Source: an uncultured Lachnospiraceae bacterium
Lineage (GTDB): Bacteria; Bacillota; Clostridia; Lachnospirales; Lachnospiraceae
NCBI GenBank assembly: GCA_934434905.1
Contig: CAKSAI010000217.1
Coordinates: forward strand, 1-5,875
DNA: 5,875 bases
Reading direction: 5' to 3'
The position numbers and the translations under genes are program-made. Within the stretch, counting starts at the first letter, position 1. Every line of letters begins with the position of its first letter. The notes under the pieces are model-generated. The model was not told the origin of the DNA, made no database searches, and saw only the letters and a list, made by a program, of their open reading frames with translations. Shown piece by piece: positions 1-5,875 of this stretch.

Positions 1-306
1 GGCTTCATTCTCCGGTCTCTTGTGATCCTTCACCGTGAGCACCGTCACCCACGCACCATTCTCGAAGACCTCCACCGTAAAGTCTACCGGGAATCCGATT
101 CCGGCCCAGGCCGGCTTTAACTGCAGCTCGCCCATTTTTAAGGAGCGCTTAAAGTCCAATTCGATCCACTCGGTATTATCCGGCGCCGGATATTGCTTGG
201 AAGAGAAGCCGGTCTCTGTATCTCCGTCCGTCAGGAACACTCCAAAGTATCCGTAATCCTCCAATGCGCTTGAGGAAGTCACGACTGTAGCCGCACTTAC
301 AATATT
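1..306 (-). other. F5/8 type C domain 6 of the large protein, truncated by window edge
   Basis: This region encodes residues 887-988, from NIVSAATVVTSSS through FLTDGDTETGFSS, EWIELDF, GFPVDFTVEVF and WVTVLTV to the window end. The first two thirds or so of an F5/8 type C domain are present. The remaining strands, including the expected final YG-like strand, must lie outside. The WIELDF strand and the GFPVDFTVEV core place it with domain 5 rather than with domains 1-4. Confidence 0.78.
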
Positions 307-2964
307 TTCATTCGGCAGCACATAATCTCCGATGGCTTTCTCTCCGTATGCTGCAACCTCCATGATCTGCAGACCATACTCCTCATCTGCAAGAATGCAG
401 TTGGTAGCTTCAATGCGGATCTTGTTTCCTACCACCTTCGGGAAAGTGAACACATGCTCCGTCGTCGTTCCGACAATCGGGCAGGTATATCCGGTTTTCT
501 TTACCACCTCGATCCATTCATCATCGTAGAATACGCTGATGGTAAAATCGATGGGGAATCCCCAGCCGTAGGGTCTTGCATATAAGGCTACCGTATCGAT
601 CCAATAGTTGTCCAGCAGGTTGATCTCCACCCACTCCGGCGTGCCCTTTGAAGCCTTCGACAGATTACAGGACCAGAAGTTACCAAGATTGCCGTCGTTC
701 ACATTGGCAACGCCGCATTTATACTGCGCATAGTCCGAGCTTGCAGTGGCAGGAACGTTCAGTGCGATATTCTTTTCTGCATTGTAGGTAAATCCTGCCT
801 TACCACCGGCCCCCGATCCCGTTCCTGACGCACCGTCTGAAACAGGCTTTTCCACCGGAGCCGCCGGAATGCTTGCAGAAGACTTTACACCGTATACCTC
901 AAATTCTCCAAGGAAGATCACATACTTTTCCTGCGTAAGCGACTTGCCGATCTTCGTGCTGACAAGACGCACCGCGCTGCAGTCGATGGCGTCAAACTCA
1001 AATGCCTGCCAGCCTGTCGTTGCCTTATAGCCCTTCTTCGTAACGATCGTCTCCCAGCCCTTCGCCGTATAGGCTTCCAGCGTGAAGTCCTCCGGGAAAC
1101 CGCCGTCCTGCGTAGCGAACAGATTGATCTTATTAATCTTATATGCTGTCTTAAAGTGGAGTGCAACCTTCATCTTCGTGTTCTGGTCGGTACCCACCGC
1201 CAGATAGTATTTCGGCGTCGGCTTACCGTCGTTCAGATTGGAAACTCCGTAGCCGTTTTCCTCACCCCAGCTGTCCTTATGGCTTACATGCGCCACAGTT
1301 CCGTTGCTTGCAAGAGCGATATTTAAGAAGGTGTCCACATCTTCCCCGCTGTCGTCCTTCTCCGCCGGAGCTGCCGGGATCGTTACTGCGGAGGGAACGC
1401 CATATGCCTCAAATTCTCCCAGAAAGATACCATATTTATTTTCATTGGCAGACTTTCCGTTCTTCGTCGTATACAGGCGTACTGCACTACAGTCGACGGC
1501 TTCAAAGTCAAAGGTCTGCCAGCCTGTCGCTGCCTGATATCCGGTTTTGGTTACCACCGTCTGCCAGCCCGATGCCGTATAAGCCTCCAGCGTGAAATCT
1601 ACCGGAAAAGCGCCATCCTTCACGGCAAATAATTTTATCTGATTCACCTTATAGGTGCCATTGAAACCGATTGCTACCTTCATTGGTGTTTTCTCATACT
1701 GCGGGTTCATGCCCGTGATGAAGTAAGCCCCTGTCGTCTTTCCGTCATTGACATTGGCGATCCCATAACCGTTCTCCTCGCCCCAGCTATCCGGACGGCT
1801 GGTGGACGGTGTTCCACCGTTGTCCTTGAGTGCAACATTGACCGGTGTCGGATCGTCTCCGCCCGGATTATCTCCTCCTCCGTCTGCCGGCGGCGTGGGA
1901 ACAACGCTTGAAGCCTCTGTGCCATAGATCTCAAACTCGCTCAGATAGATGGCATATTTACTATTGTTGGTAATCCCATTCTTCGTGGAAACAAGGCGCA
2001 GGGCAGAAGCTTCCACTGCATCGAACCTGAACTCGTTCGCACCTGTTACTGCCTTGTAGCCGGTCTGCGCCACCACCTGCTTCCAGCCATCAGCCGTGTA
2101 GGCTTCCAATGTGAAGTCAACCGGGAAGCCCCCGTCCTGATGTGCATACAGAACCGCATTATCGATCTTCCAGGTCTGGCTGAAGGTCATGGTCAGCGTC
2201 ATCTTCTTATTTTCATTTGCCGCATTTGCTTCGGAGAGGAACAGATTTCCGGTATTTCCGTCATTTACCCGCTCTACGCCATATCCATTTTCCTCTGCCC
2301 AGTTATCCGGGTGACTGATGACTGCCGTCGTTCCCTTCGAAGCAAGTGCGACATTGACCGTTTTCGGTGTGTCCGGCGCTTTTACGCCATATACTTCAAA
2401 CTCTCCCAGGCGCAGTCCGTAATCCTTTGTCCCGATCTTTCCGTTCTTTGAGGTAGTCAGGCGTACCGCATCACATGTTACCGTCTCGAAGTCATAGGGG
2501 ATCAGTCCGGAGGCGCTGACCGTACAGCCGCTCTTCTCTACGATCTTGCTCCAGCCCTCCGCTGTCTTGGCCTCGATCACGAAGCTGTCCGGGAAACCGC
2601 CTTCGTAGTTGTCCCAGCTATATGCCGGTGCCAGCTTGATCTTACTGATCTGGTAATTCTCGTTGAACTTCAATGTGACGGAGATCGGCTCATTTTCCAT
2701 GCCTGCAGACTGACTGCTCATGAAAAATCCATGATTCGCGCCATATTTTCCGTCTATCAGACGAACCATCTGATAGGTTGATATACCTTCTGCCCAGTCG
2801 TTCTTATGGTCTGTCTCCACGGTGGTTCCATTTGTAGCCAGTGCGATATTCGTCGGCTCTTCCGGGGCTGCCTTCAGAATGCCGCTCATTCCAAATACAT
2901 TTACAAGCGATATCACCAGTACGAAAACCAATGCGATGGATATTTTACGCTTCATTGTCTTCAT
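1..2964 (-). CDS. Large secreted multi-domain F5/8 type C (discoidin-like) protein, C-terminus outside window
   Basis: The frame is open for 988 codons from ATG at 2964 to the window edge with no stop, so the protein is longer than seen. Residues 1-33 look like a Sec signal peptide: basic MKTMKRK, a hydrophobic core at about 8-24, and a likely cleavage after Ala-Ala at 32-33. Six F5/8 type C-like (CBM32-related) domains follow at about 39-194, 204-349, 376-523, 548-693, 732-874 and 887 onward. Each starts with an N-[IV]-A-L-like strand (N-I-V-S in the sixth), most carry a V-[NL]-DG-like loop, and all have a G-F-P-x-[DS]-F core (AFP in the third). The first five end in a [FV]-[EA]-x-YG strand. 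Linkers rich in Gly, Pro and Asp separate domains 2-3, 3-4 and 4-5. Such domains commonly bind carbohydrate at the cell surface. No catalytic domain or cell-wall anchor is visible in this part, though either could lie beyond the edge. The 2964 start is chosen over the in-frame ATG at 2955 because of ribosome binding site spacing. The gene lies 15 bases after the beta-helix gene. Role in glycan binding is inferred. Confidence 0.9.
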   Translation of the reverse strand, partial: MKTMKRKISIALVFVLVISLVNVFGMSGILKAAPEEPTNIALATNGTTVETDHKNDWAEGISTYQMVRLIDGKYGANHGFFMSSQSAGMENEPISVTLKFNENYQISKIKLAPAYSWDNYEGGFPDSFVIEAKTAEGWSKIVEKSGCTVSASGLIPYDFETVTCDAVRLTTSKNGKIGTKDYGLRLGEFEVYGVKAPDTPKTVNVALASKGTTAVISHPDNWAEENGYGVERVNDGNTGNLFLSEANAANENKKMTLTMTFSQTWKIDNAVLYAHQDGGFPVDFTLEAYTADGWKQVVAQTGYKAVTGANEFRFDAVEASALRLVSTKNGITNNSKYAIYLSEFEIYGTEASSVVPTPPADGGGDNPGGDDPTPVNVALKDNGGTPSTSRPDSWGEENGYGIANVNDGKTTGAYFITGMNPQYEKTPMKVAIGFNGTYKVNQIKLFAVKDGAFPVDFTLEAYTASGWQTVVTKTGYQAATGWQTFDFEAVDCSAVRLYTTKNGKSANENKYGIFLGEFEAYGVPSAVTIPAAPAEKDDSGEDVDTFLNIALASNGTVAHVSHKDSWGEENGYGVSNLNDGKPTPKYYLAVGTDQNTKMKVALHFKTAYKINKINLFATQDGGFPEDFTLEAYTAKGWETIVTKKGYKATTGWQAFEFDAIDCSAVRLVSTKIGKSLTQEKYVIFLGEFEVYGVKSSASIPAAPVEKPVSDGASGTGSGAGGKAGFTYNAEKNIALNVPATASSDYAQYKCGVANVNDGNLGNFWSCNLSKASKGTPEWVEINLLDNYWIDTVALYARPYGWGFPIDFTISVFYDDEWIEVVKKTGYTCPIVGTTTEHVFTFPKVVGNKIRIEATNCILADEEYGLQIMEVAAYGEKAIGDYVLPNENIVSAATVVTSSSALEDYGYFGVFLTDGDTETGFSSKQYPAPDNTEWIELDFKRSLKMGELQLKPAWAGIGFPVDFTVEVFENGAWVTVLTVKDHKRPENEA
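343..771 (-). other. F5/8 type C domain 5 of the large protein
   Basis: This region encodes residues 732-874, from NIALNVPATASS to VAAYG. Its opening (ATASS, then GVANVNDGNLGNFWSC, then EWVEINL) is a textbook F5/8 type C N-terminal half. It differs from domains 1-4, which lack the WVEINL strand and end in GEFEVYG-like rather than MEVAAYG. It follows a 38-residue Gly/Ser/Ala-rich linker, the longest in the protein. It therefore belongs to a second domain class together with domain 6, and may bind a different ligand from domains 1-4; that last point is inference. Confidence 0.82.
886..2355 (-). repeat. Three tandem F5/8 type C-like domain-plus-linker repeats (domains 2, 3 and 4)
   Basis: Domains 2 (1918-2355), 3 (1396-1839) and 4 (886-1323) are clearly related copies. 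Each has W[AG]EENGYG followed by an N-[VL]-NDG loop, then FPxDFTLEAYTA, a GW motif, SA[VL]RL and a GEFE or SEFE strand ending in YG. In DNA, the block encoding the LEAYTA strand begins on the plus strand at 1064, 1574 and 2093, giving periods of 510 and 519 bases. Domains 3 and 4 are closest: over 53 residues from FPxDFTLEAY to NGKS/IGKS, a hand count gives 39 identities. The linkers after domains 3 and 4 both contain IPAAP, 170 residues apart, so the linker was duplicated with the domain. The repeat is diverged in DNA and looks like old coding duplication. Confidence 0.85.
2383..2850 (-). other. F5/8 type C-like domain 1 of the large protein
   Basis: This region encodes residues 39-194, from NIALATNG to GEFEVYGV. 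It is the most divergent of the four N-terminal domains. It has WAEGISTY where domains 2-4 have W[AG]EENGYG, and GFPDSF where the others have [GA]FPxDF. It also carries two cysteines, at SGC and VTC, whereas domains 3 and 4 keep only the second and domain 2 has neither. A linker of only about nine residues (K-A-P-D-T-P-K-T-V) joins it to domain 2. Assignment to the F5/8 type C fold is by motif recognition, not by a profile search. Confidence 0.72.
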
Positions 2965-2970
2965 CGTCTT

Positions 2971-2979
2971 CCTCCTCCT
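2971..2979 (-). promoter_or_regulatory. Ribosome binding site of the large discoidin-like gene
   Basis: The minus strand reads AGGAGGAGG directly after the beta-helix stop codon, and its last G lies six bases before ATG at 2964. The doubled GGAGG offers two registers, with spacings of 6 and 9 bases. This supports the 2964 start, since the in-frame ATG at 2955 would be about 15 bases away. The closeness to the upstream stop suggests translational coupling. Confidence 0.85.
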
Positions 2980-5049
2980 TTAGTAAAGCTCAATCTCGGC
3001 AAGGCAGGCCTGATAGCCTTCCTCCGCTTCTCTGAGTTTGCTTATATTGATCCGAACCTTGTTGGCAGATACCTTATCAAAGGTATAGGTCTGGGCTTTT
3101 CCGTCCTTGGGCTGCTTACAGTTCTTCTTCGCAAGCACTTCCCTCCATTCGCCGTCTTCGCCACAGACGGTGATGGTAAAGTTCACCGGGTAGCCGGTGC
3201 CATCCTCCGCCGGAGTCAGAATCACCTTGCTGATCTCATAGGTATCATCCAGCGCCACCTCAAACCATTCCTCTGCATCCGCTTCCTCGCTCACTGCGGT
3301 GGATGCCCAGTCGTCCGTATTTCCGTCCACCAGCTTCGCCGCATTGGACTTGCGCAGTACCGGGATACCGTTGAAGCTGGAAGCCTCCGCGGTCTGTGCC
3401 AGTGCAATATTCACACCTGCCGGACGCAATGCTGCTTCGCCCATATAGGCACCTATATTCATATCTGCCTCTGCGATCTTATTACCCCAGAAATCCAAAC
3501 CGCCGTTGTTATAAACCGACATCCCCGTTTTCAGACAGGGAGAGGAAGCCATAAGCTTGTATCCCTCCAGGGAGTCAAATCCCTCGCCTCCGGAGCCTGC
3601 AAAGGTGAATTTCGGATCTTCTGCCACCTGGCCTTTTTCATTCCACGGAAGGGATACCTCCGAGAATCCGTAGTAGCAGTTATTCTCAAATGCCATTAAG
3701 TCCAGGACATCCTTTGCACCAAATTCCGGGGTCTCGCCATTCTTCACACAGAAAATGTTATTGCGAAAATAGGAATAGACATGTGTCTCCACATAATTTC
3801 CAAGCGCAAACTCCAGCGCACTCATAACAGGCTTTGCCGTGAACCAGGTATTGTTATATACATCCAGCCTCATCAGTGGTTCGTCGCTGATACTGTAGCC
3901 GAACTTCAGGAAGGAACCGCCATCATTGACGCTGACATTGTAGCGGATGATCGCAGGGCCATTCTTCCATTGCATACACAAAAGGAAGCCTCCCGCATTG
4001 TCATGAGAATAATTATACTGTAGTATGGTCCCAGAGCAGCCGCCGTCAATATCGAAGCCCTGGCCGTCCATGCTGGCTCCCTGTCCGTAGCTCTCGTTGT
4101 ACTGGATCAGGCAGTCCTCCGACCAGATATTCCAGATACCGGCATAAGCATTCGTCATATCCTCGCTGCGTCCGTTGTTGGCTGCCACATTGTACTCGAT
4201 CAGGCCGCCCCGGTCATTGAAGAGGATGATGCCGTCACCCCAGCAGTTCGATACATGATTGCCGCGGATCACCATACCCTCACATTTCTTATTTTCCTTA
4301 AAGCTGGTCATGGCTCCACCGAGTGCGATACCGAGCAGCGTGCAGCGATCCACCTTGTTGTTCTCGATCAGGACATCTTTTAAGATGATATCGTTGCTGT
4401 CCGGATTGGCATTGCTTCTGGCGCGGACGATGATTCCGCCATACCAGTGCTTGTCTTCACCATTTATCAGACTGCTTGTCTTACTCTCCTTGGAGTCCAC
4501 ATCATGTACATAGCAGTTTCGGATGGTAATCCCTTCTATGCTTTGGTTGACCGCTATGATACTGATTCCCCGGTGATACGTCCTCTCATCTCCGGCATTG
4601 GTCACTTCCAGATTGCGGATCTCCACAAAGCTGATGTCTTCTCCGCTGACAGCGGCATTGACAATGCCCGCGCCGTCAATACACGGCTTGTTGTCTCCCT
4701 CTCCATACATACCAAAGACAATGGGAGCTTCCTTCGTCCCGGAATCCCGAATCGTCAGGGTGCCTACCCAACGGCAATCCTTCTTGAAGAGTACCTGATC
4801 TCCGGGTTCTAAGGAAAGTTCATCTACCTGCCCCAACGTCTTTAACGGCTTGTCCGGCGATGTGCCGGGGTAATCATCCCTGTCCGCTTCCGCATCAACA
4901 TAATAGGTAGTCCCTTTTGCACCGGAATTCTCATCTGTCGTTGTATTGACTTCCCGTACAGAACCCAGCCCATACACCGCCAGAGCTACACCGCCTGCAA
5001 GCAGAAGTACAAGAACGACAGTAATCAATGCAAGTACCTTTTTGCTCAT
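2980..5049 (-). CDS. Exported right-handed parallel beta-helix protein with C-terminal F5/8 type C domain
   Basis: The protein has 689 residues and is complete in the window. Residues 1-28 (MSKK, then a hydrophobic run at about 5-28) form a signal peptide or uncleaved membrane anchor, with no lipobox cysteine. Residues 48-126 carry the entry typical of polysaccharide lyase-like beta-helices: TYYVDAEADRDDYPGTSPDKP, then PGDQVLFKK, then GTKEAPIVFGMYGEGD and a PCIDGAG strand. Residues 140-430 are Asn- and Gly-rich helix rungs such as IEIRN-like strands, IRNCYVHD, LIENNKVD, IRGNHVSN, LIQYNESYG, LQYNYSHDNAGG and VYNNTW. Residues 430-540 form a closing region ending in NIGAYMG. Residues 546-689 are one F5/8 type C domain (NIALAQTAEASS, LVDGNTDDWAST, EEWFEVAL, GYPVNFTI). 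Related proteins include polysaccharide lyases, epimerases and non-enzymatic proteins; catalytic residues could not be assigned, so lyase activity is only a possibility. It sits between a sugar permease and a discoidin-like protein, which fits extracellular glycan processing. Confidence 0.93.
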   Translation of the reverse strand: MSKKVLALITVVLVLLLAGGVALAVYGLGSVREVNTTTDENSGAKGTTYYVDAEADRDDYPGTSPDKPLKTLGQVDELSLEPGDQVLFKKDCRWVGTLTIRDSGTKEAPIVFGMYGEGDNKPCIDGAGIVNAAVSGEDISFVEIRNLEVTNAGDERTYHRGISIIAVNQSIEGITIRNCYVHDVDSKESKTSSLINGEDKHWYGGIIVRARSNANPDSNDIILKDVLIENNKVDRCTLLGIALGGAMTSFKENKKCEGMVIRGNHVSNCWGDGIILFNDRGGLIEYNVAANNGRSEDMTNAYAGIWNIWSEDCLIQYNESYGQGASMDGQGFDIDGGCSGTILQYNYSHDNAGGFLLCMQWKNGPAIIRYNVSVNDGGSFLKFGYSISDEPLMRLDVYNNTWFTAKPVMSALEFALGNYVETHVYSYFRNNIFCVKNGETPEFGAKDVLDLMAFENNCYYGFSEVSLPWNEKGQVAEDPKFTFAGSGGEGFDSLEGYKLMASSPCLKTGMSVYNNGGLDFWGNKIAEADMNIGAYMGEAALRPAGVNIALAQTAEASSFNGIPVLRKSNAAKLVDGNTDDWASTAVSEEADAEEWFEVALDDTYEISKVILTPAEDGTGYPVNFTITVCGEDGEWREVLAKKNCKQPKDGKAQTYTFDKVSANKVRINISKLREAEEGYQACLAEIELY
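2983..3414 (-). other. C-terminal F5/8 type C domain of the beta-helix protein
   Basis: This region encodes residues 546-689. It has the same order of motifs as domain 5 and domain 6 of the next gene: an NIALA opening, a KLVDGNT loop, an EEWFEVAL strand, then GYPVNFTITV and a final EIELY. In F5/8 type C families this arrangement often serves as a carbohydrate-binding module attached to an enzyme. Here it would tether the beta-helix to the same ligand class bound by the neighbouring protein; that is inference. Confidence 0.83.
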
Positions 5050-5056
5050 AGTCTTT

Positions 5057-5062
5057 CTCCTC
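5057..5062 (-). promoter_or_regulatory. Ribosome binding site of the beta-helix gene
   Basis: The minus strand reads GAGGAG seven bases before ATG at 5049, inside the 24-base gap after the permease stop codon. The purine-rich leader GAGAGGAGAAAGACT is a good Firmicute ribosome binding site and fixes the start at the MSKK methionine. Confidence 0.82.
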
Positions 5063-5073
5063 TCTCGAAATAT

Positions 5074-5875
5074 CTATCCCTTGATCCCGGAAGAAGTGAT
5101 ACCCTCCACCAGCTGCTTCTGACACAGGAAGAACACGATAAATACAGGGATCATAATGATCAGGGTTGCCGCATTCACCACCGGAACCAGCTTGATGGAT
5201 GTTCCGGGGAACACATACTCAAAACCGTTAAACAGCGGCATGATAAGCGGAAACTTCTCCTTGGACAGATACATATACGGTGTCATAAAATCACCCCAGT
5301 TTGTATTGAACAGGTTAAATGCCACAATTGCTAAAAGCGGCTTGGAAAGCGGCAGGGCAATGTGGGTGATCAGCTTGGTCTGTGAACATCCGTCAAGGGT
5401 AGCCGCCTCCAGAAGGGAGGTCGGCAGAGTACTTAAGAACTGGCGGCACAGGAAGATATTGTACGCATTCCCGGCAATCGCCTCAAACACCCAGATCCAG
5501 AAGGTATCTGTGATCCCCACCCGCGTAAACATGATATACTGCGGTATCTGCGTCGCAAAGCCCGGAACCATCATTACCGTAAGCACAAGGAAGAATAGAA
5601 GCTTACACCCCGGTGCCTGCAGCTTCGCCAGTGCATAGCCATAGAGAAAGCAAAACACGGTGCCCAGTGTCACGCTGATTCCAAGGATAATAGCAGAGTT
5701 CTTCAGGTATTTCCAGAACGGGATCATCGTAACCGCATACTTAAAGTTGATCCAGTCGAAGTTCTTCGGCAACAGGATCGCCGGTGTGGAATACACATTC
5801 CGAATTGCGTTAATAAACGTATAATAGATTGGAAATAATGAAACAAATGCCACCATAATACATATGACATAGATC
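5074..5875 (-). CDS. Carbohydrate ABC transporter permease, MalG-like (CUT1 family), N-terminus outside window
   Basis: This is an inner-membrane permease subunit of a binding-protein-dependent sugar importer. The frame stays open past the ATG at 5856 (codons I-Y-V-I-C-I precede it) to the window edge. The true start therefore lies outside, and only the short cytoplasmic head of about 10-20 residues is likely missing. Counting from the 5856 Met, hydrophobic segments are seen at about 1-18, 54-75, 85-110, 118-138, 172-187 and 227-246. The EAA loop that contacts the ATPase is intact: EAATLDG at 150-156, then IALPLSKP at 166-173. The end, QKQLVEGITSSGIKG, is the usual C-terminus of this family. 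The normal order of such operons is binding protein, MalF-like permease, MalG-like permease, so the other two would be expected upstream, beyond the window. The ATPase is often encoded elsewhere in Firmicutes. The substrate is unknown; the neighbours suggest an oligosaccharide from a complex glycan. Confidence 0.95.
   Translation of the reverse strand, partial: IYVICIMVAFVSLFPIYYTFINAIRNVYSTPAILLPKNFDWINFKYAVTMIPFWKYLKNSAIILGISVTLGTVFCFLYGYALAKLQAPGCKLLFFLVLTVMMVPGFATQIPQYIMFTRVGITDTFWIWVFEAIAGNAYNIFLCRQFLSTLPTSLLEAATLDGCSQTKLITHIALPLSKPLLAIVAFNLFNTNWGDFMTPYMYLSKEKFPLIMPLFNGFEYVFPGTSIKLVPVVNAATLIIMIPVFIVFFLCQKQLVEGITSSGIKG

Noticed and set aside
1161..1595. A 144-codon plus-strand reading frame
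   Set aside because: It is antisense to domains 3-4 of the large secreted protein. Its Ser-, Pro- and Arg-rich composition is typical of a reverse-strand shadow of a real gene.
886..2355. CRISPR array or mobile-element repeat explanation for the regular spacing
   Set aside because: The period of about 510 bases is coding, in frame and diverged mainly at silent and conservative positions, and there are no short direct repeats with unique spacers and no transposase.
2953..2955. Alternative ATG start at 2955 for the large secreted protein
   Set aside because: It is in frame but about 15 bases from the AGGAGGAGG site. The ATG at 2964 has normal spacing and gives a longer basic head to the signal peptide.
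2806..3699. A 297-codon plus-strand reading frame
   Set aside because: It lies antisense across the start of the discoidin-like gene and the end of the beta-helix gene. Its protein has no recognisable domain and is rich in Cys, His and Arg as expected from a shadow frame. It has no convincing ribosome binding site.
4931..5125. A 64-codon minus-strand frame across the permease/beta-helix junction
   Set aside because: It overlaps the ends of two well-supported genes in another frame and has no domain or plausible function of its own.
5156..5638. A 160-codon plus-strand reading frame
   Set aside because: It is fully antisense to the MalG-like permease, whose EAA loop and membrane segments clearly mark the coding strand.
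5854..5856. ATG at 5856 as the true permease start
   Set aside because: The frame continues upstream with hydrophobic codons that complete the first membrane segment, so the real start must lie beyond the window.

Overview
The window looks like chromosomal DNA from a low-to-mid GC Gram-positive, most plausibly a gut Clostridia/Lachnospiraceae-type Firmicute. This is an inference from the strong AGGAGG-type ribosome binding sites, a base composition that looks near 50% GC by eye, the MalG-like sugar permease, and secreted proteins built from F5/8 type C (discoidin) domains. No species-level marker is present.

Everything codes on the minus strand, as one tightly packed head-to-tail series read from high to low coordinates. 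First comes the C-terminal part of a CUT1-family carbohydrate ABC transporter permease (5074-5875, start outside the window). After a 24-base gap comes a complete 689-residue exported right-handed beta-helix protein with a C-terminal F5/8 type C domain (2980-5049). After a 15-base gap comes a very large secreted protein (1-2964) that runs off the window end. Its first 988 residues are a signal peptide followed by six F5/8 type C-like domains, the last one cut by the window edge. About half of the window belongs to this third gene, which is easy to miss because it has no stop codon inside the window.

The gaps are too short for separate promoters or terminators, and each downstream gene has its own good ribosome binding site, so the three are probably cotranscribed. 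Taken together they suggest an extracellular glycan capture and uptake locus. The discoidin-like protein would bind polymer or host glycan, the beta-helix protein would bind or cleave it, and the ABC transporter would import the released oligosaccharide. The substrate cannot be named from this sequence, and no catalytic residue could be assigned with confidence.

The most notable features are the non-catalytic multi-discoidin architecture of the large protein, its division into two domain classes (domains 1-4 versus 5-6), and evidence that a domain-plus-linker unit of about 510 bases was duplicated in tandem. No RNA genes, insertion sequences, CRISPR arrays or terminators were seen, and there is no gene-free stretch longer than 24 bases.
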